A DNA stretch of 64,000 bases from contig JAZBQD010000013.1 of the NCBI GenBank assembly GCA_036583965.1, forward strand, positions 8,011,763-8,075,762, in the 5' to 3' direction. The DNA is from Prunella strophiata. Taxonomy: Eukaryota; Chordata; Aves; Passeriformes; Prunellidae. Below are positions 1 to 13,800 of this stretch, piece by piece; position 1 is the stretch's first letter, and each line of letters starts with the position of its first letter. Made by a program: the position numbers and the translations under genes. The notes beneath the pieces were generated by a model that made no database searches, was not told where the DNA came from, and was given only the letters and a program-made list of their open reading frames with translations.

Positions 1-757
1 TTTACAGGAACTGGTCTCTCTTGTTTGGTCATTTAAAATGCCAAAGCAAAACTGCCTTGAAATTCAAATGGTTTGCTGGTGATTATGAGTCAGGGCAGAG
101 GGTTTCCCTCTGGAGAGGCAGCAGAGTCAATGTGCTCACAAGTGAACACAGTCAAGAGACTCTTGATACTGACTTGGAGCCCCCAAAAATGAAGCAGGGC
201 TTCAGGACAGAGATGGTGCAGGTGGGAGATTACCTCAAAATGCTGGGGCAAAAGACATATTTTAGCATGTGCTTTGTGGGGGCAGAACACATTCACTGGG
301 TCAGAAAGAAAAGTGGAGGCAAAAGGTTTGGATTGTTGACACCAGTTTTGCCAGAAACAACCTGAAAAAAATGGTTCATTCTTTCTGCAGAGTATGTTGT
401 GTTCAACATGAACACAGTATTTTATGAAACAGGAGCAGTGGCTGGCTGCTTGAGTTGAAAGGGGGTTGTTAACAAGTCTAGGCTTTCATCAGAAAGGTGT
501 AAAAAGAAATTCTGATTCCTTTTGTAGCATCATTTCTGTGAGTCTGAATGTGCTGTGTGACAGGGCCTGCTGTGGGGGCCCACTTGGATCTTCATGCATG
601 TGTCTGCAAATCCTGCAGCACAAAAACAGTTCCCTATGGCAGCTGAGTCTTTTCCTACCCTCCCACAGAGGTCAGATATTCCTGTGTTCCTGGAGGTGAT
701 GTAAAAATCTATTATTTCTTCCTGCAGGTGATGTACTGAGGCAGAAATACAGGGCCA

Positions 758-912
758 AAATATATAAATAAATATATTTAAAAAAAGTAAATATATTAAA
801 AAAGGATATATATATAAAGTATATACATACATATATATATATATTTATATATAAAGTGTATATATATATGGCTGTACCTATAAATATGAATAATATAAAT
901 GTAAATATAGGC
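758..912. repeat. AT-rich low-complexity tract with (TA)n stretches
   Basis: The stretch is nearly all A and T, with several runs of alternating TA, for example around 807-815, 833-852 and 859-870. It is interrupted by short mixed sequence around 870-880. It is typical A/T low-complexity DNA and is probably length-variable. Confidence 0.8.
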
Positions 913-1105
913 CAAAGGCCAAATATATAAAATCCTTAACTCATCCCAAGATCTGTGTCCATTTGCTGGTGGATTTTGTAAGTGCTGCACTCCCAGCTGC
1001 AGGTGCCCATCTGCATCTTCAGAGGTCTCAAAACTGCCTTGGACCAACTCCAAAGGGGGATCTATCCAGACCACAGCATTAGTTCATTATTATAAATGCC
1101 AGTAT

Positions 1106-1210
<105 letters not shown>

Positions 1211-2147
1211 TTATAATTTTTTAGAATTATTTATAATTATATATTTATGATTGCCAGCCTCATTACAGACATCAAGGGATAAGGCAGTGGCACGTGGATG
1301 TGGCAAGGGAGGGAGGAAAGGTGCATCAGGGGACTCAGGCACATCTTCCTCCACTTTCTTGGTGAAGAATCATGTCCATGAGAAGCTAAATTTTGAGGGT
1401 TTCCTCACCCTGCACAGTCAGAGGTTTCCTGGCCTTCCCTGCACTGTGAGAACATGAGGGCAAGGGAGGGTTGCCATGCCTGTCTGGTGTATTGCTCACC
1501 AAGACCACGTTTGATTTATTTTGCTGTGTAGGTTTTTTTCCCTGTGCATCCATAGCAAACATGGAATAAATGGCATAGACTGACTGAAATCGTGTCTCCC
1601 AAGCCTCCTCTGAAAACTTAATTAAACCCACAGGGTCTTGTTTGGGGGTAGAAAAACAGCAGGATGTGGTTTACTGAAGACCAGTAAATAAATTGTTGAT
1701 GTTCCTTGCTACTTCAGTTGTGCTGCTAGGGATGTGAAAAAAGTAAAAATGTATTATTTCTGCCTGACTATTCTATCATTAGCACCTTCTTTTTGTTTTA
1801 TCCATGACTTCCTGTTGAAGAAAACTGCTCTGGGGACAAGAGAGTTTTTAAAGGTTGGACTTAGGCTCATAAATATACAGGCAGCTTCTCTGCTGAGCCT
1901 GAAGTTCGTTGCTGCTATTTTTCATCCAACAGATCTCATCTCACAGGCTGAGCTGGAGACTTTGGATGTGGTTTGGAATGCTGACATGGCTTTATGTGAC
2001 ACTGGGACACAGTGGCTATGGTGGGGGACAGAACCCCCTGGAGTAAAGCTTAGTCCATTAACCATCCTTAATCCTTATCCCTGTGTTTGGTAACTTATCT
2101 GTTCCAGGAAATTGTGGTTTATATTTTCAGTGATCTATTGAAGTAAA

Positions 2148-2225
2148 ACCCTGGGTGAACAACTGAGGTACAGTGACCTGGTCAAGGTCACATGGAAATC
2201 TGTGCTGGAGCAGGGATCTGGAATG
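2148..2225 (+). mobile_element. Possible MIR SINE core relic
   Basis: The order 'aactgaggtacagtgacctg', then 'caaggtcaca', then a stretch ending in 'gagcagggatctgga' resembles the MIR core: gaggcacagagaggttaag, then caaggtcacacagc, then gagctgggatttgaa. The copy is short and diverged, as expected for an ancient amniote SINE. The match is by eye only. Confidence 0.4.
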
Positions 2226-5200
2226 TTTTTTCCATAGGATTGGGAATAATGGATGGGGCTGAAAGAGAATATGTGCCCCTGGCAGATCCAGGCAGCAAGC
2301 AGAATAGAGGAACATGGAATAAATGACAATAAATATGTGCAATGAGTAAGATAGGTGCTTGAGATCCTGGCAGCCACATGAAAGACAGAAAATTTTATCC
2401 TGGGCCTGCCCTTCCTGCTTCTTCAGTGGTGGCAAAGGCTGGAAATGACTGGTACCTGCAGCTGACAGAGATATTTGCAGTCTTCACCTCTTCTGTGAAT
2501 GATGTGTCAGCCTGATAAACAGTGGAAAAGAGGAGATGCCAATTCCAGAAGTGTTCCACAGCAGTGTCTGTGCCTGTGGGCCATGGCCAGGCAGGGGAAG
2601 TGGGGGAACCAAGGAGCTTCAGCAGGACATGGGCTGGCTCAGATGGGGACAGGATTCCTGAGCACTTCATGTCTGGGCACAAAGCCCTCTGGCTGATCAC
2701 CTTTAGTCTGCCCCTGTGAGGGGAAAGGGGCTCCAATTCTGCTGCTGTAGGAGCAGCCAGACAGATTGAGCAGAGAGCAAACTCCTTCCTGCAGGGCCTT
2801 GTTGATGCAGTGGCTCAATCCTGCCTTTAGATAGGCAGACATTAATGGAAAGATGCTGTGGATTGGCCTTTTTGGACACTGGTTATAAACAGGATGGTTA
2901 GATTCAGTCTAAATAACTGCTGTGTTTTCTTCTTCTGTTTAATGAAATTGAAGAGGAAACTTCACAACTTCTGTTTTACATGTAAAAATTTCTCTCCATG
3001 TTTCTCTTCTCCTTCCTTTCAATGGTGTAAGTACAAGTGGAGGACATGCAGTTCTTGCTGTTGTTACATGGAAATGAATAATGGTTTTTGGGCAAAGACC
3101 AAACCTGGTTTCCAGAAGGCTGCTCTTCCCTGCCCATTCATCTATGTGATATAAAACAAACCCAAAATATACAGCAGGAAAAAAAGGACTGTTTAGTATT
3201 CAGAGCTTCAAATACATTTAACAACATTGCCCTCACCTAGGAACTAAATTATTTCTTCAAGAACTGTACAGAGAACACTTGGCTTTCAATTTACAGCATG
3301 GTCTGCTGGAACACACTGCAGTGTCAAGTGTGCTGTGGCAGGATTGCTGAACTTGCACCAGTAAAGGCTCTGAACAGCACCTTGCAGCTCTGCCATGTCA
3401 GAGGGAGATTCAGATCAGGAGGCAGACTTTGTGATGCTTTTTCCAGAGTTGTTGCTGTTTCTGGAGGATGAATGTTCTGAGAGAAGATGAAGATGAAGAG
3501 CCCTGTGGTTTAAGCAGATGTTCTTCAGGCTTTGTGCCTGAGCTTTATTGGCTAAACTAGTTAATGCATGCCTTGGTTCCTACTTTTTAAACTGGGATAA
3601 CCCACCCCTCTCTTAGGCATTTTCTCCAGCCCAAATAGGTTGCACATTCTCAGTTCCTCAAACAGAAATTACAGGGCTTTTATATGTTTGAGTGAGGCTA
3701 AGACTCACAAGGGCTGGTCTGAAATAGCCCCAACTGCACTATATACAAATATGAGAACAAAATTTTGTGTTTCACCAGGATTGAAAAAATTGTAGAGAGT
3801 CTTCTGAAGTTCCCTGCCTTCCTTAGGACAGAGTAGAGCATTTTATTATCTCATTTTTAATTTAATCAATTGAATCTTTGGCCTTTGGCTAATGTTACCA
3901 ATGTTCATAGTTCATGAACAAGCTAGAGTTTGGGAAATGAGAAGGATTTTCCAGGTCTTCATGGGAATGTGTGCTGCTGCCTTTATGCTGGAGAACTGAC
4001 CTGGATAACACTGGGTTCTGTTTCTTTAATGCTACTGGCTTCACTCATTCCTGGAGACATGAGGTACTTATTATTTCCAGCTTATTAGAGAAAAATTATG
4101 CTTGAAGGCTAATTTCATTAAGACCTTTAGAAGCAGCAAAAGCTCTAGTAAGTTACTCTCTTAAAAGGAGGGAAAAAAAGGATAACAAGGGAATCATGCC
4201 AAATCTAATTAAATATAGGGGGGGACTTTGTTGTGGATTTTTTGTTTGGTTGGTTTGCTTTCATTATTTGGCCTCTCCTTAGATTCTGAGGCCATTTTGT
4301 TACTGGCACAATGGCTGGCATGTGCCCGTGCTGCCTCTCCTGTGATGGAGGAAGATGTGCAGTATGAGCATGTGGGAAGAGACCAGGCACAATGCACTGG
4401 GGACACAGAGGTTTCCACAGCAATTTTGTGGAAATCCATAACAAATGCGTTGTTAGGTTGGTTTATTCCTTCTCTTTCCTGCTGTGTAAAGTATTTGATA
4501 TTCAAATTAAAATGGTGCTTGTTTAGGACAATTCAGTTATAGAATAAGCCTGGTAATTGGTGCCCGTGGGACTGTTTACACTCTGCTTGGTGTAATCTAC
4601 TTATGGAAAATTAATGAAAGGCAATTTCCTCCTCCGTTGTAGCTGCTTTAATATGTACACTGTGTCGTTTCCTCTTCCAGCTGAAGCTTCAGATGGTTGT
4701 TTGGGGACAGAAGCTCAGACAAACCCAGGTGCTCCCCAGAGAGCCCCTTGGGCTGGCGCGCAGCTTTGGCGCGAGAGCCCCGCAGAGCAGCCCCTCAGCA
4801 TGCTCCCAACTCCAAACTGCTCCTGTCCCCAGCAGCAGTGTGCTCCCAATTCATAACTTTTATTTATAACAGCTTGTGAGGCTTCCCAGAGGCAGCTGAG
4901 CTGAGCTGAGCTGGGGGTTTGTCCAGCTGAGCTGTCTGGCTGTCCCCTCTGTCCCCTCACCCGAATGTTCAGATCCAGTTCTCACTCCTGCCCCAGCTCT
5001 GGGAGCTGCTCTGGGAGGGGACACAGACTTTTCTCAGCAAACACATGGTCTGAGTCTGAAATCTCCATTGATACAACAGGTAGGTTACTTTTCAGCTTCC
5101 TCCAGCAGCTGCATAAGCCCTCATTGTAATATTGAGGGGGAACAGAAAGGAATTATTGCACAGCTCCACATTCTGTGATGTACTCAGAGTGCAGCAGCAG

Positions 5201-7524
5201 TGTGATGGGATGTCAGCAGCACTTCTTATACACCTGCAGAGACTTTACTTTCCCTGCAGGTTGGTGAAGGGAGAAAACCTCTCAAAGGCCTGAATAAGCC
5301 TGAGCTAAGGCTCTGCTGTCACTGTGCTCTGATTTCCCATTTCTCATTTTAGTCAGATGAGGGGAGGAAAGCCAGCATTGCTTCTTTACTCAGGAATATT
5401 TTCTAACTGTTTCATAGAGAGATGATTCTAAATGCAAGGATGGATGTGAGAAATGAAGGATTTCAGTAAGTAACTGTTCAATTTTGCAAACAGTACTGAA
5501 GCAGTTTTGGGCTGTGGGATACCTGAGTCAATATGGCCAAAGCAAAGAGCTCCAGAGCAAATAGCAGCAGCAGAATTGGGAATACTGAGAGTAAAATGGC
5601 ATTGTTTTGTTATTCATGGTGGCTACAGATAAATTTGCTGAGGAAATACCAAATGCAGAAAGCTAGAATTCAAAGAGGAGAATGAAATCAAGATGATCCT
5701 GGAGAAATTACTGATCTGCTTTGCCTGAAAGGGATGTGAAATCATTGCCTCTTACCTCAGCAATAAAGCATCAGAGATACAGTTTGACCTAGACCTATTA
5801 CCCAGACACCAGCTCTTCACTGTCTCACCCCAAATTCCCTTCCTTCCTTCAAGCAGTGGACAGACTCTATTTTCTTTATCAGTTTTAAGAAATGCCTTTT
5901 TTCTTTCTGTGTTCAGTGAGGTTTCCTATCTAGACTGTCATGCCTTCAAATAAAAAATATTGTAGCCTTCTCTCAGTGTCCTTGAAATTGACATAATTCT
6001 GCCTGACCCAGCCACAATTACAAATGCTGAAATCATCCTTCTGATTCTCACTTTGCCTGTTTTCCTGGGAGCTCCTTCAAGTTGGGACCCTTCTTTCACA
6101 TTCTCCTGCTAAGAGATTATTTGGGTAAGATTAGGCTGACCAAAAGAGGTAATGGGGAGGAGAGGAGATTGTCCCTTTTTTGTCCCCCTGTGTCATCTCT
6201 CAGATGTATTTGCATCTGAATAAATAGCAGGGGACAAACTCTCCTTAGATATTGATGTGGAAAACATGGGAAAACTCACTATTGTGCATGGTTTACTAAT
6301 GTGAAATAGTTGCTTGGGGAAGTTTGCCAGAGAGGGCCCTGGTCAGAGCTGCTGTGCTTTTTGCAAGTGCAGAGCCCAGAGCACAGGCAGCAAATGCTTT
6401 GCTGAGCTGTCATTCCCCCCTGTTCTACAACCCATGCAGTAAAACCTCACCTGCACAGTGCTGTGCCTCACATTTAAAAGCTTGATGTATTGCACACAAG
6501 GCCCAGCTCATCACAGGCTGTGTTCCACAGCTCATTTGGTGTCGTTCTGAGAAGCATCACTCAGCTGCTGGCAGGGAGATCCCTGAAAACAATGCTTCAT
6601 TTTGCATCTCAGCCCTTTGGAGGGTGGGGAGGATTTACTGCCTGCAGAAAATGAGGATGGGTGAAGCTGTGTCCTAGGGATGGAGGCAGTGAGCTTTGGG
6701 AGGTGAGCAGCTCTGGGGTCACCTGGGTGTTCCCACTGGCTTTATCAAATTGAGATGAATCAGATTCACTCTGCCTCCCCACTCAGTCGTGTTCCTGTGC
6801 AAGAACTGAACCTCTCTGTGGTGCAGCATCTTCCAAACACCTACAAGATACCCTCAGAGATGGGCTGGAAGGGACACTTGTAAAGGTTTACAAAGAAACT
6901 TGTGAAGGTTTTTGTTCAGTTCATCAATACTTGAAGGGAGTTGAAAGGAAAAGATATTTCCAGAAAAATAACTTCTCCTCAGCAGTCAGCTGAATGTCAT
7001 TGAAAGGTTCTGCCTGTTATCTCCAGGTGATTGGCACCTCCTGCTCTGGATTGAAGGGAATTCTTTGTTCATATTAACATAACTTTTATCCTTTTGTCAC
7101 TTTTGAAGTCCCTGCGGACTTTAATTTTTGCTTTAGGCACGGTGAACTTTATTATCATTTCATTTGAAGAAAATAATGAAAGGGACTTGCTTGAGAAGTG
7201 TCCTGTTTCCTCAGGACTCCTGGGTTCAATGACCAAGACCTCCAGCTGTCTTTCAACAATTCACACTTGGTTTTTGCTCTGCATTACATTCTCTTTATGG
7301 ATGCTAGATGTAAATGGTAAATATTCATCCACTGCAGGAGCTGTGCTGCACTTCTCTCCACGCAGCTGCCCAGCTGGGCAGTGTTTTGTAAAGGGGGAAT
7401 TGTTTAAACAGGGTGTGAGAGCTGCCATGGGATGTGCTGGGAGATGGGCAGTGACTTCCCATGTGTTGGGTGTCGTGGTTTGGATGCAAGGGCAGGAGCA
7501 CAGAATGGTTTTGTTAAAATGGAA

Positions 7525-7801
7525 CTTCAGGAACTGCAGTGACAGGACAAGGGGGAATGGCTTCAAACTGAAAGAGGGTGGGTTTAGATTAGGTGTTAGG
7601 AAGAAATTCTCTGCTGTGAGGGTGCTGAGGCCCTGGCACAGAGAAGCTGTGGCTGTCCCTGGATCCCTGGAAGTGTCCAGGGCCAGGCTGGACAGGGATT
7701 GGAGGTACCTGGACAGTGGAAGGTGTCCCTGCCCATGGCTGGGGTTTGGAACAAGATGAGCTTTAAAGGTCCCTTCAAACCCAAACCCTTTTGTGGTTCT
7801 G
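7525..7801 (+). mobile_element. CR1 LINE 3' end, 5'-truncated
   Basis: This follows the 3' end of avian CR1 in order. A 'gtgacaggacaagggggaatgg' type segment comes first, then 'gggtttagattaggtgttag' and 'gaagaaattct'. Next come the 'ggcacagagaagctgtgg' and 'ccctggatccctggaa' segments. It closes with the 'aaaggtcccttcaaaccca' segment and 'tgtggttctgtaac'. Only the last roughly 280 bases of the element are present, so no reverse transcriptase remains. The 221-codon open frame across this copy and its left flank is not a gene. Confidence 0.88.
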
Positions 7802-10800
7802 TAACTTGGTTATCTCTGATTCTGGGAGCTACTCAGATGAACAGTTATGGTAAAATAGCATTTTGCACAAGGAGCTTGCCTGAAATGGAGTAAGAATATA
7901 AGGAAAATAAGAATATTTGGCTCCATGGCACAGTTTTTCTATGCAAGTGAAACTAAAGGAGGCAAGAAAGGTCTCATAACGAGTACATCCCTGTTCCCTG
8001 ATTATTTTCTGCAGGTTATTGGGAATAAAATACAGCAAAAAACTGAGAGTACCTGAAAATCACTCCACTGTCTGTAAAACTTATGACAGACACTTTTCAT
8101 TTAATTCATTCAGGAAATCGATGTGTCTTACAGAATCATTTGACTGTGGTTGGCAGGGAAATGATAAATATACATGAAAACAGAATTGGATTAATAATTT
8201 TTGACAGGTAATATAATGCAGCTGTTGCTGAATGATATTAACAAGAGAAGGCATGTTAAGTCCCAGTGTCAGAGTAAGGCTAGGTGCTTATAATGTCTGA
8301 ATAAATTTCCTGCTTTGACTGAAGACTCTGGATGGCAGATGGAGATAGACAATATAAAGTTCCATTAAAAAGTCCTTTGCTTTGCTAATTCTTGACTCTT
8401 TTACTGGTCAGTAGTCTGCTCATCGATCTTGGCTGACTGAAATAGAATTTCCCCATTCTGTCTGCCTGAGCCAATACATTTCATTTGCAATATACTGAGT
8501 AGTGAAAAAATGGGAAACTTCACCCTCCTGAGATCAGCATCCCAAAGAAGTCTGTGGTCATCTGGGCAGGGCAGCACATCTCTTTTAGCTTCCTTCTTTC
8601 CCATGTAAGACTGAGATTCTTAGATTTCTTTCTTCAAGGTTTACAAAATGATTGTAGATTAATATGAAAGATAAAATTTTCTTTGTGAAAGATGCCAGAT
8701 TGGGATTTTTGCAGTTTTTCTCTTCCAGGTTCTTTATTCCCCTTCTTTCAGTTTTGTTTTTTTTTTTTTCTCCTAACCCCCTAGATCATTTGTCTCTCAG
8801 CTTTCCCTTGTGTGGGATTTTTTTGTCCCCAAATAATGCAAAGCACTCAGAACTCACTTTAAACTACCTATGAACACCACTTGGAAGAGGATATCACATG
8901 TGCTGTTTCTTCCAGGAGACAGAGAGGTGGAGATAATCACATTTTGACACTGTTCATAGAGTGATGAGATGAAAAAAATGCAGTGTGAGTTTTTCTGCAG
9001 AAGGTGCTGTCTGCACCCAGCAGACACAGAGCATCCCCACGAAGAACCTGCTGTCTGAAACTGCCATCTCTTGGAGGGGTGTGTTAGTTTTGGTTGTCTG
9101 CTGAAGGCTGAGAATTGCTGCAAGCAGTGAAGTGACTGGGATGCAGAAAAGGACCTGGTTCAATACATTTTATACCAGTAAGAAACAGTTAACATGGAGA
9201 GAGGCTGGAATTAATTGAACTGTTCAGCCATAGCTCATCCACTGCTCTGTCATGAAACCATCAGAGCTGCCATTTTATTACTCAGCCAGGGCCTGGATGA
9301 ATATTTTAATGAGACAGAGGAGATAAAGAGGCAAGGAATATAATAGGTAGCACTGGAATTATACAACTCTTATTATAGCTGTTTCAGAGATTATTTTAAT
9401 TTAATTGATCAATTAGATAAAATTATATACCAGCGTGCTGCTGGCACAGGCTTGGGTGGGTGCTACCAGAATTTGTAATGTCCATCATATCAGTCACAGA
9501 TATCTTTAAAGTGATTTACATGATGGAAAAGAATGTTTTTAATTAGAGCACTACTTGTTATCTTTACAGGATTATTTAAAAGAGCACTGGGAACAGGCAG
9601 CTTGATAATGTCCCTGTAAGAAATAATCTGCCAAGTGTATAATCCATAGATCTTGAGATAGAGACATTTTGACTGGCTTTACAGCTTCACACAGCCCCTT
9701 TTGCAGTGATTAGAAATAAAATCACATCAGGAGACTAACCTTCATACCCAGGTTTAATTGCTATCGGTTAGAAACTGGTTTTTTTCCTAATGTGTGATTT
9801 GTTTTCCCCCTCTTGTCATATTCATCTTTATTCTTTCAACACTTAGCAGCAATTTCAGCATAATATGGTCATGCTAGGCTTTTAATAACATAGTATTTAA
9901 AAATAAAGAGACTTTCTGTTCACAGTTCTCCCTAATCTGGACAGATTCTCTTCTTGTTTTGATAACTTTATAGCCTCTCCCTTTCACCACCTTCCACTGC
10001 TGAGTGATCTTGATAGTCTGGTCTGCTAAAATATGGCACATTTTCTGACACTGCTCTTGTACAGAAATGGCATCTTCCAGTGTCATTTCCAAGCCTTTCT
10101 GAACAGAGCTTCAGCATCCTGTGTATTAGGAAAACATCACTAGGCAAACATCATCGTCAGGCAAAGTGCTTATATCCAATTAAATGAAATGTTTTCAGAA
10201 AGTATCTGATTTTGTCTACCAATTCATTGTCTTTTATTCACAGGAAACAGCCCAAACTCTCTTTTTACCCAGCTTTTAATGTCACCTTCTTTAGCTTTTG
10301 TGTCTAATAGATGCCAGTGTTTTGCAAATGTACATTTGACAAGAATGAAAAACGCTTTGTTCAACTTCTCTCCCGAGAAAGGAAAAAGCAAAAAATTGTC
10401 TAACTAATCCTAACTCTGGCAGTTCTGCTGCAGCAGAGAAGACACCTGCCTTAAGTAGCACATGATAAACACAGCTAAAGATGGATCTGTGTGCTCTGGG
10501 TGACTGATGTCAGCCAAACCCTGGCCTGAGAGAGCAGCTGGAAGAGCAGGTTCTGTGCTGAGCACTGAAATATTTCTGCAGGGCTGAAGTCTTCCCTGGC
10601 CTTCAACTCTCCATGCTGCATGCTCCCAGGAACACAGGAGATTGATGATTTCTGGTAACTCTTTGGAAGCATTCAGCTGGTGATAGGGTGGACATTCTGC
10701 TCAGGAGCTCACTCAGTGCTCTGTGTGTCCAGTTTGTGCTGAGCTGAGCTGAGGTAGTGGCCAGGACAAAGGATGGGTGTGCTGTGGTTTGAGTGCCCCT

Positions 10801-13800
10801 GCCCAGCCCTGCAGGGGGCTGGGTGCCTGTGCAGAAAGGATGCATGGCAGGGGAAGGATTCTGCCCTGGATTCTGCCATTTGCCTGGTTTTTAGATGTTG
10901 ATGTGATCAGAGTGGAGAATTGCCAAAGCAGAGCAAGGCAAGTGCCTGCTGCTTGTGTGCATGTGATCTGTGACAGTGCAACCATGGACATCTCCTGGGC
11001 TTGTGGCACTCAGGAAACCTGTGCAAATGTTGGGACTCTCCCAAAACTCCATCCAGGACATCAGGGCTCCAACTTGAACCTGTCTTTTCTCATTTTGAGC
11101 ATTTTTTCCTTTACCTTGCACAGAGTAAAGCAAAGACAGACATGGGCTAATCAAGCTGTGACCTGGCTTGTTCTTCCAGCAGATTGCAAGATGAGATGTA
11201 TGCATACTGCTGGGGGCTTTAGGGAAAAAAATATAAATTTCTTCCCAGTTTATTCAGCTTTCATTGTTTTTTCAGGGAGAGCAAGATGGGTTGAGGAGAA
11301 GAACCTGAGGATGAAATTGTTTCTAACAAATGTTCTACGTTTGCTGTGTAGTGTTGTAAAATAGGGCAGGCACTTGCAAATAGGAAACTGAGATGGGGGA
11401 AAACCTAGAGGAGATGCCTGTGTTTGTTCTCCAAGTCTACAGCAGCTCCAGGAATCTGTATTTTTCATGAATCCTGTGCTTTAACCAGATCTTGCTGGTT
11501 TAATGCTGAAGAAGAGCCAGGCTGTGGTGAGGCCCTGCAGGAACTCCTGTCATGTTCTTTTTTGGGGTGTTACTGCTCTGTGTCCTGCTTTTCCTGAGCA
11601 GGAAAATAAGCTGGAAGGTGGCTCCATGAGAGCAGCCTGTACCTGCTGAGAGCTGCAGGATCAGACAAGGGATGGGCAGGCAGGAGCTGAGTCTGCAGCC
11701 CCATTCCTTCCCCAGGCCCCTCACTTTGTGCTACTCCTACACTGAGCAAAGGCTCAGGCCAGGTCATGGTTAATGATGAGGTGAGTGCCACTTTTGGTTA
11801 AATTTGATGGTTTTTTAAAGACTTCAGGCAAAGCATGAGATATGCTGGGACCCTGAAAACAAGAAAACACACAACCCCCCTCCTCATGTCCATCTTTAAA
11901 ATGATATGAGTAGTGTATCTGATTTATGAAAAATGTATAAATGTGACTTGGGAACAGCTTGTGCTTTCACACTAAATAAAAGGAGAAGACAGAAGAGGGA
12001 ACTTGAATGTCTGTGAGCATACTCATGTATACAAATGACTGTCATAAATCTTTTTGCATGATTGCTTTGCTTTGTGGCATCTCTTTGGGGAGTTCTGCAG
12101 GGAAAAAGAAGCCCTGCAGTTTGGGAAACTGGAAAAAAAATTGCAGGAGAAAATGGATTTGCTGATATAATTATGCAATTCATCTAGAACATATTTGGTC
12201 TGCTAATGAGAATGGAAGGGGAAAGCCTCAGCAGTGCTGTTGGTTTAAGGGAATTGAATTAAAAGACCAAACATCCTGGGTGAGACTGCTGCAGCCTCAG
12301 GAGGCAGGGCTGGCTCTGGAGGGAGTTGGAGACAGAGCAAACCCTGCTAGTGTCTCAAGACTGAGGAAAGAAAATGCTTTATTCTTGCAAGATGGGCTGG
12401 GGAGGAAGCAGATTTCTCAGCTGGCATAAATCTGCCTTGACACTGGTGCTGGCTCACATTGCCTGCAGATGGGGTGCACAGCATCCTCAGCTTGGGGACA
12501 AAGTCACTCCTGATTGTGGTGCAGCTCCATCAGCCAGAGCTCAGGGCAGGATGCAGAGCTCCCCAGACAGGCAAGAGGAAGCTGGGAGAGCTCATTTCCC
12601 CCAGGGCTTGGTGCTGCCATGGCCACAGGGGATCCTGGACCTGACTGCAGCAGCTCTGAGCTCCCCAAAGCACTGCTCCCCTTCCTCCTCAGGCTGGAGG
12701 GTGGGTGATTCTTAGTGCTCCCTCTGATGTGTGAAGTAGGAGAAAGTGAATGAGATGTTCATCAATGGCAGGGAGAAGAAATTGGACAGAAAGAATGGAA
12801 AATAAACAGCAAAACTGTTTGTGCCCTTCTAATGATGGTCAATAGTGTTGTGCTTTTGCAGGGAAGCTCCATCTCCTGCAGGGGGGAAGCTCTTCCTCAG
12901 CAGACCCAGGCTAAGGAAGTGTGACTGGCAGCTCTGTGCCTTGCTCCTGCCCCTGGCTGTGTGCTCCTGGGGCTGTCCTGAGCTGTACATGCCACTGTTG
13001 CTTGCACAGAATCTTGCTGGGGACCAGGGCATACCTGAGAGGTTATTAATAGTTTCCAGAGAAATGCCTGTTAGTTGGCTGGGCTTTTGCATGCTTGTGA
13101 AATAGTTAAATAATGTAGAAAGAGTATTAAAATTTATTAACAATATTAATGATTAAAAAAACCCTGTTAAAGCTACCATAAATTATCCCTCAAAATTATA
13201 TTTGGATAGCAAGGCAGGATTCACTCTGATGGTGTGGAGGACTTTTTGCAAACCATGGTGGATGGGGTTTTCTCTGCTGTGAGAGGGTGTGTGCCTGTGA
13301 GACACAGCAGCTCAGAGCAGCCCTGGTGCCTGTCCTGCAATGGCCATGGATGGTGCCAGCAGGTCCAGCCAGGCTGCTCTGGGCTGCTCCTGCTCCCAGC
13401 AGCCTCCAGAGCTCTGTGCTGGGCTGATCCAGCTGCCCACCTGCACATCCAGCCCCTCAGCTCCCTTGGAGCTCTGCTGCCCAGACTTCCACAAAGGTGT
13501 AACTCCAGAGAAACTCTTTGCTGTGTATTCAGTGAGAAGAGCAGTAACCACATGGAAATGCCATCCCCTTTTCATTCTGTCATGCAAAAGGGAAGGAAAG
13601 CAAAGATTACAGCAGAGGTGCTGTTAGTAGGGGGGAAGCAAAGTCCTCAGCTGCTACTTGCTGTTGTGGTTTTATTTTTTAAGGAGCTACTTACACTAAA
13701 AGCAAAAATAATTGTCTTTGATAGATATTTGTTCCTTGCAGTTGAAAGCCTCTTGAATTTTGAAAGCCACTAGAGAGTCCCTTTGCCTTCCTTCACAGGG

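Noticed and set aside
7094..7759. 221-codon + strand frame
   Set aside because: Its second half lies over a CR1 3' end, which is non-coding, and the first half has no recognisable domain.
10777..11364. 195-codon + strand frame as a possible gene
   Set aside because: Matched by open frames on the opposite strand, no domain recognised, and no splice or promoter context.
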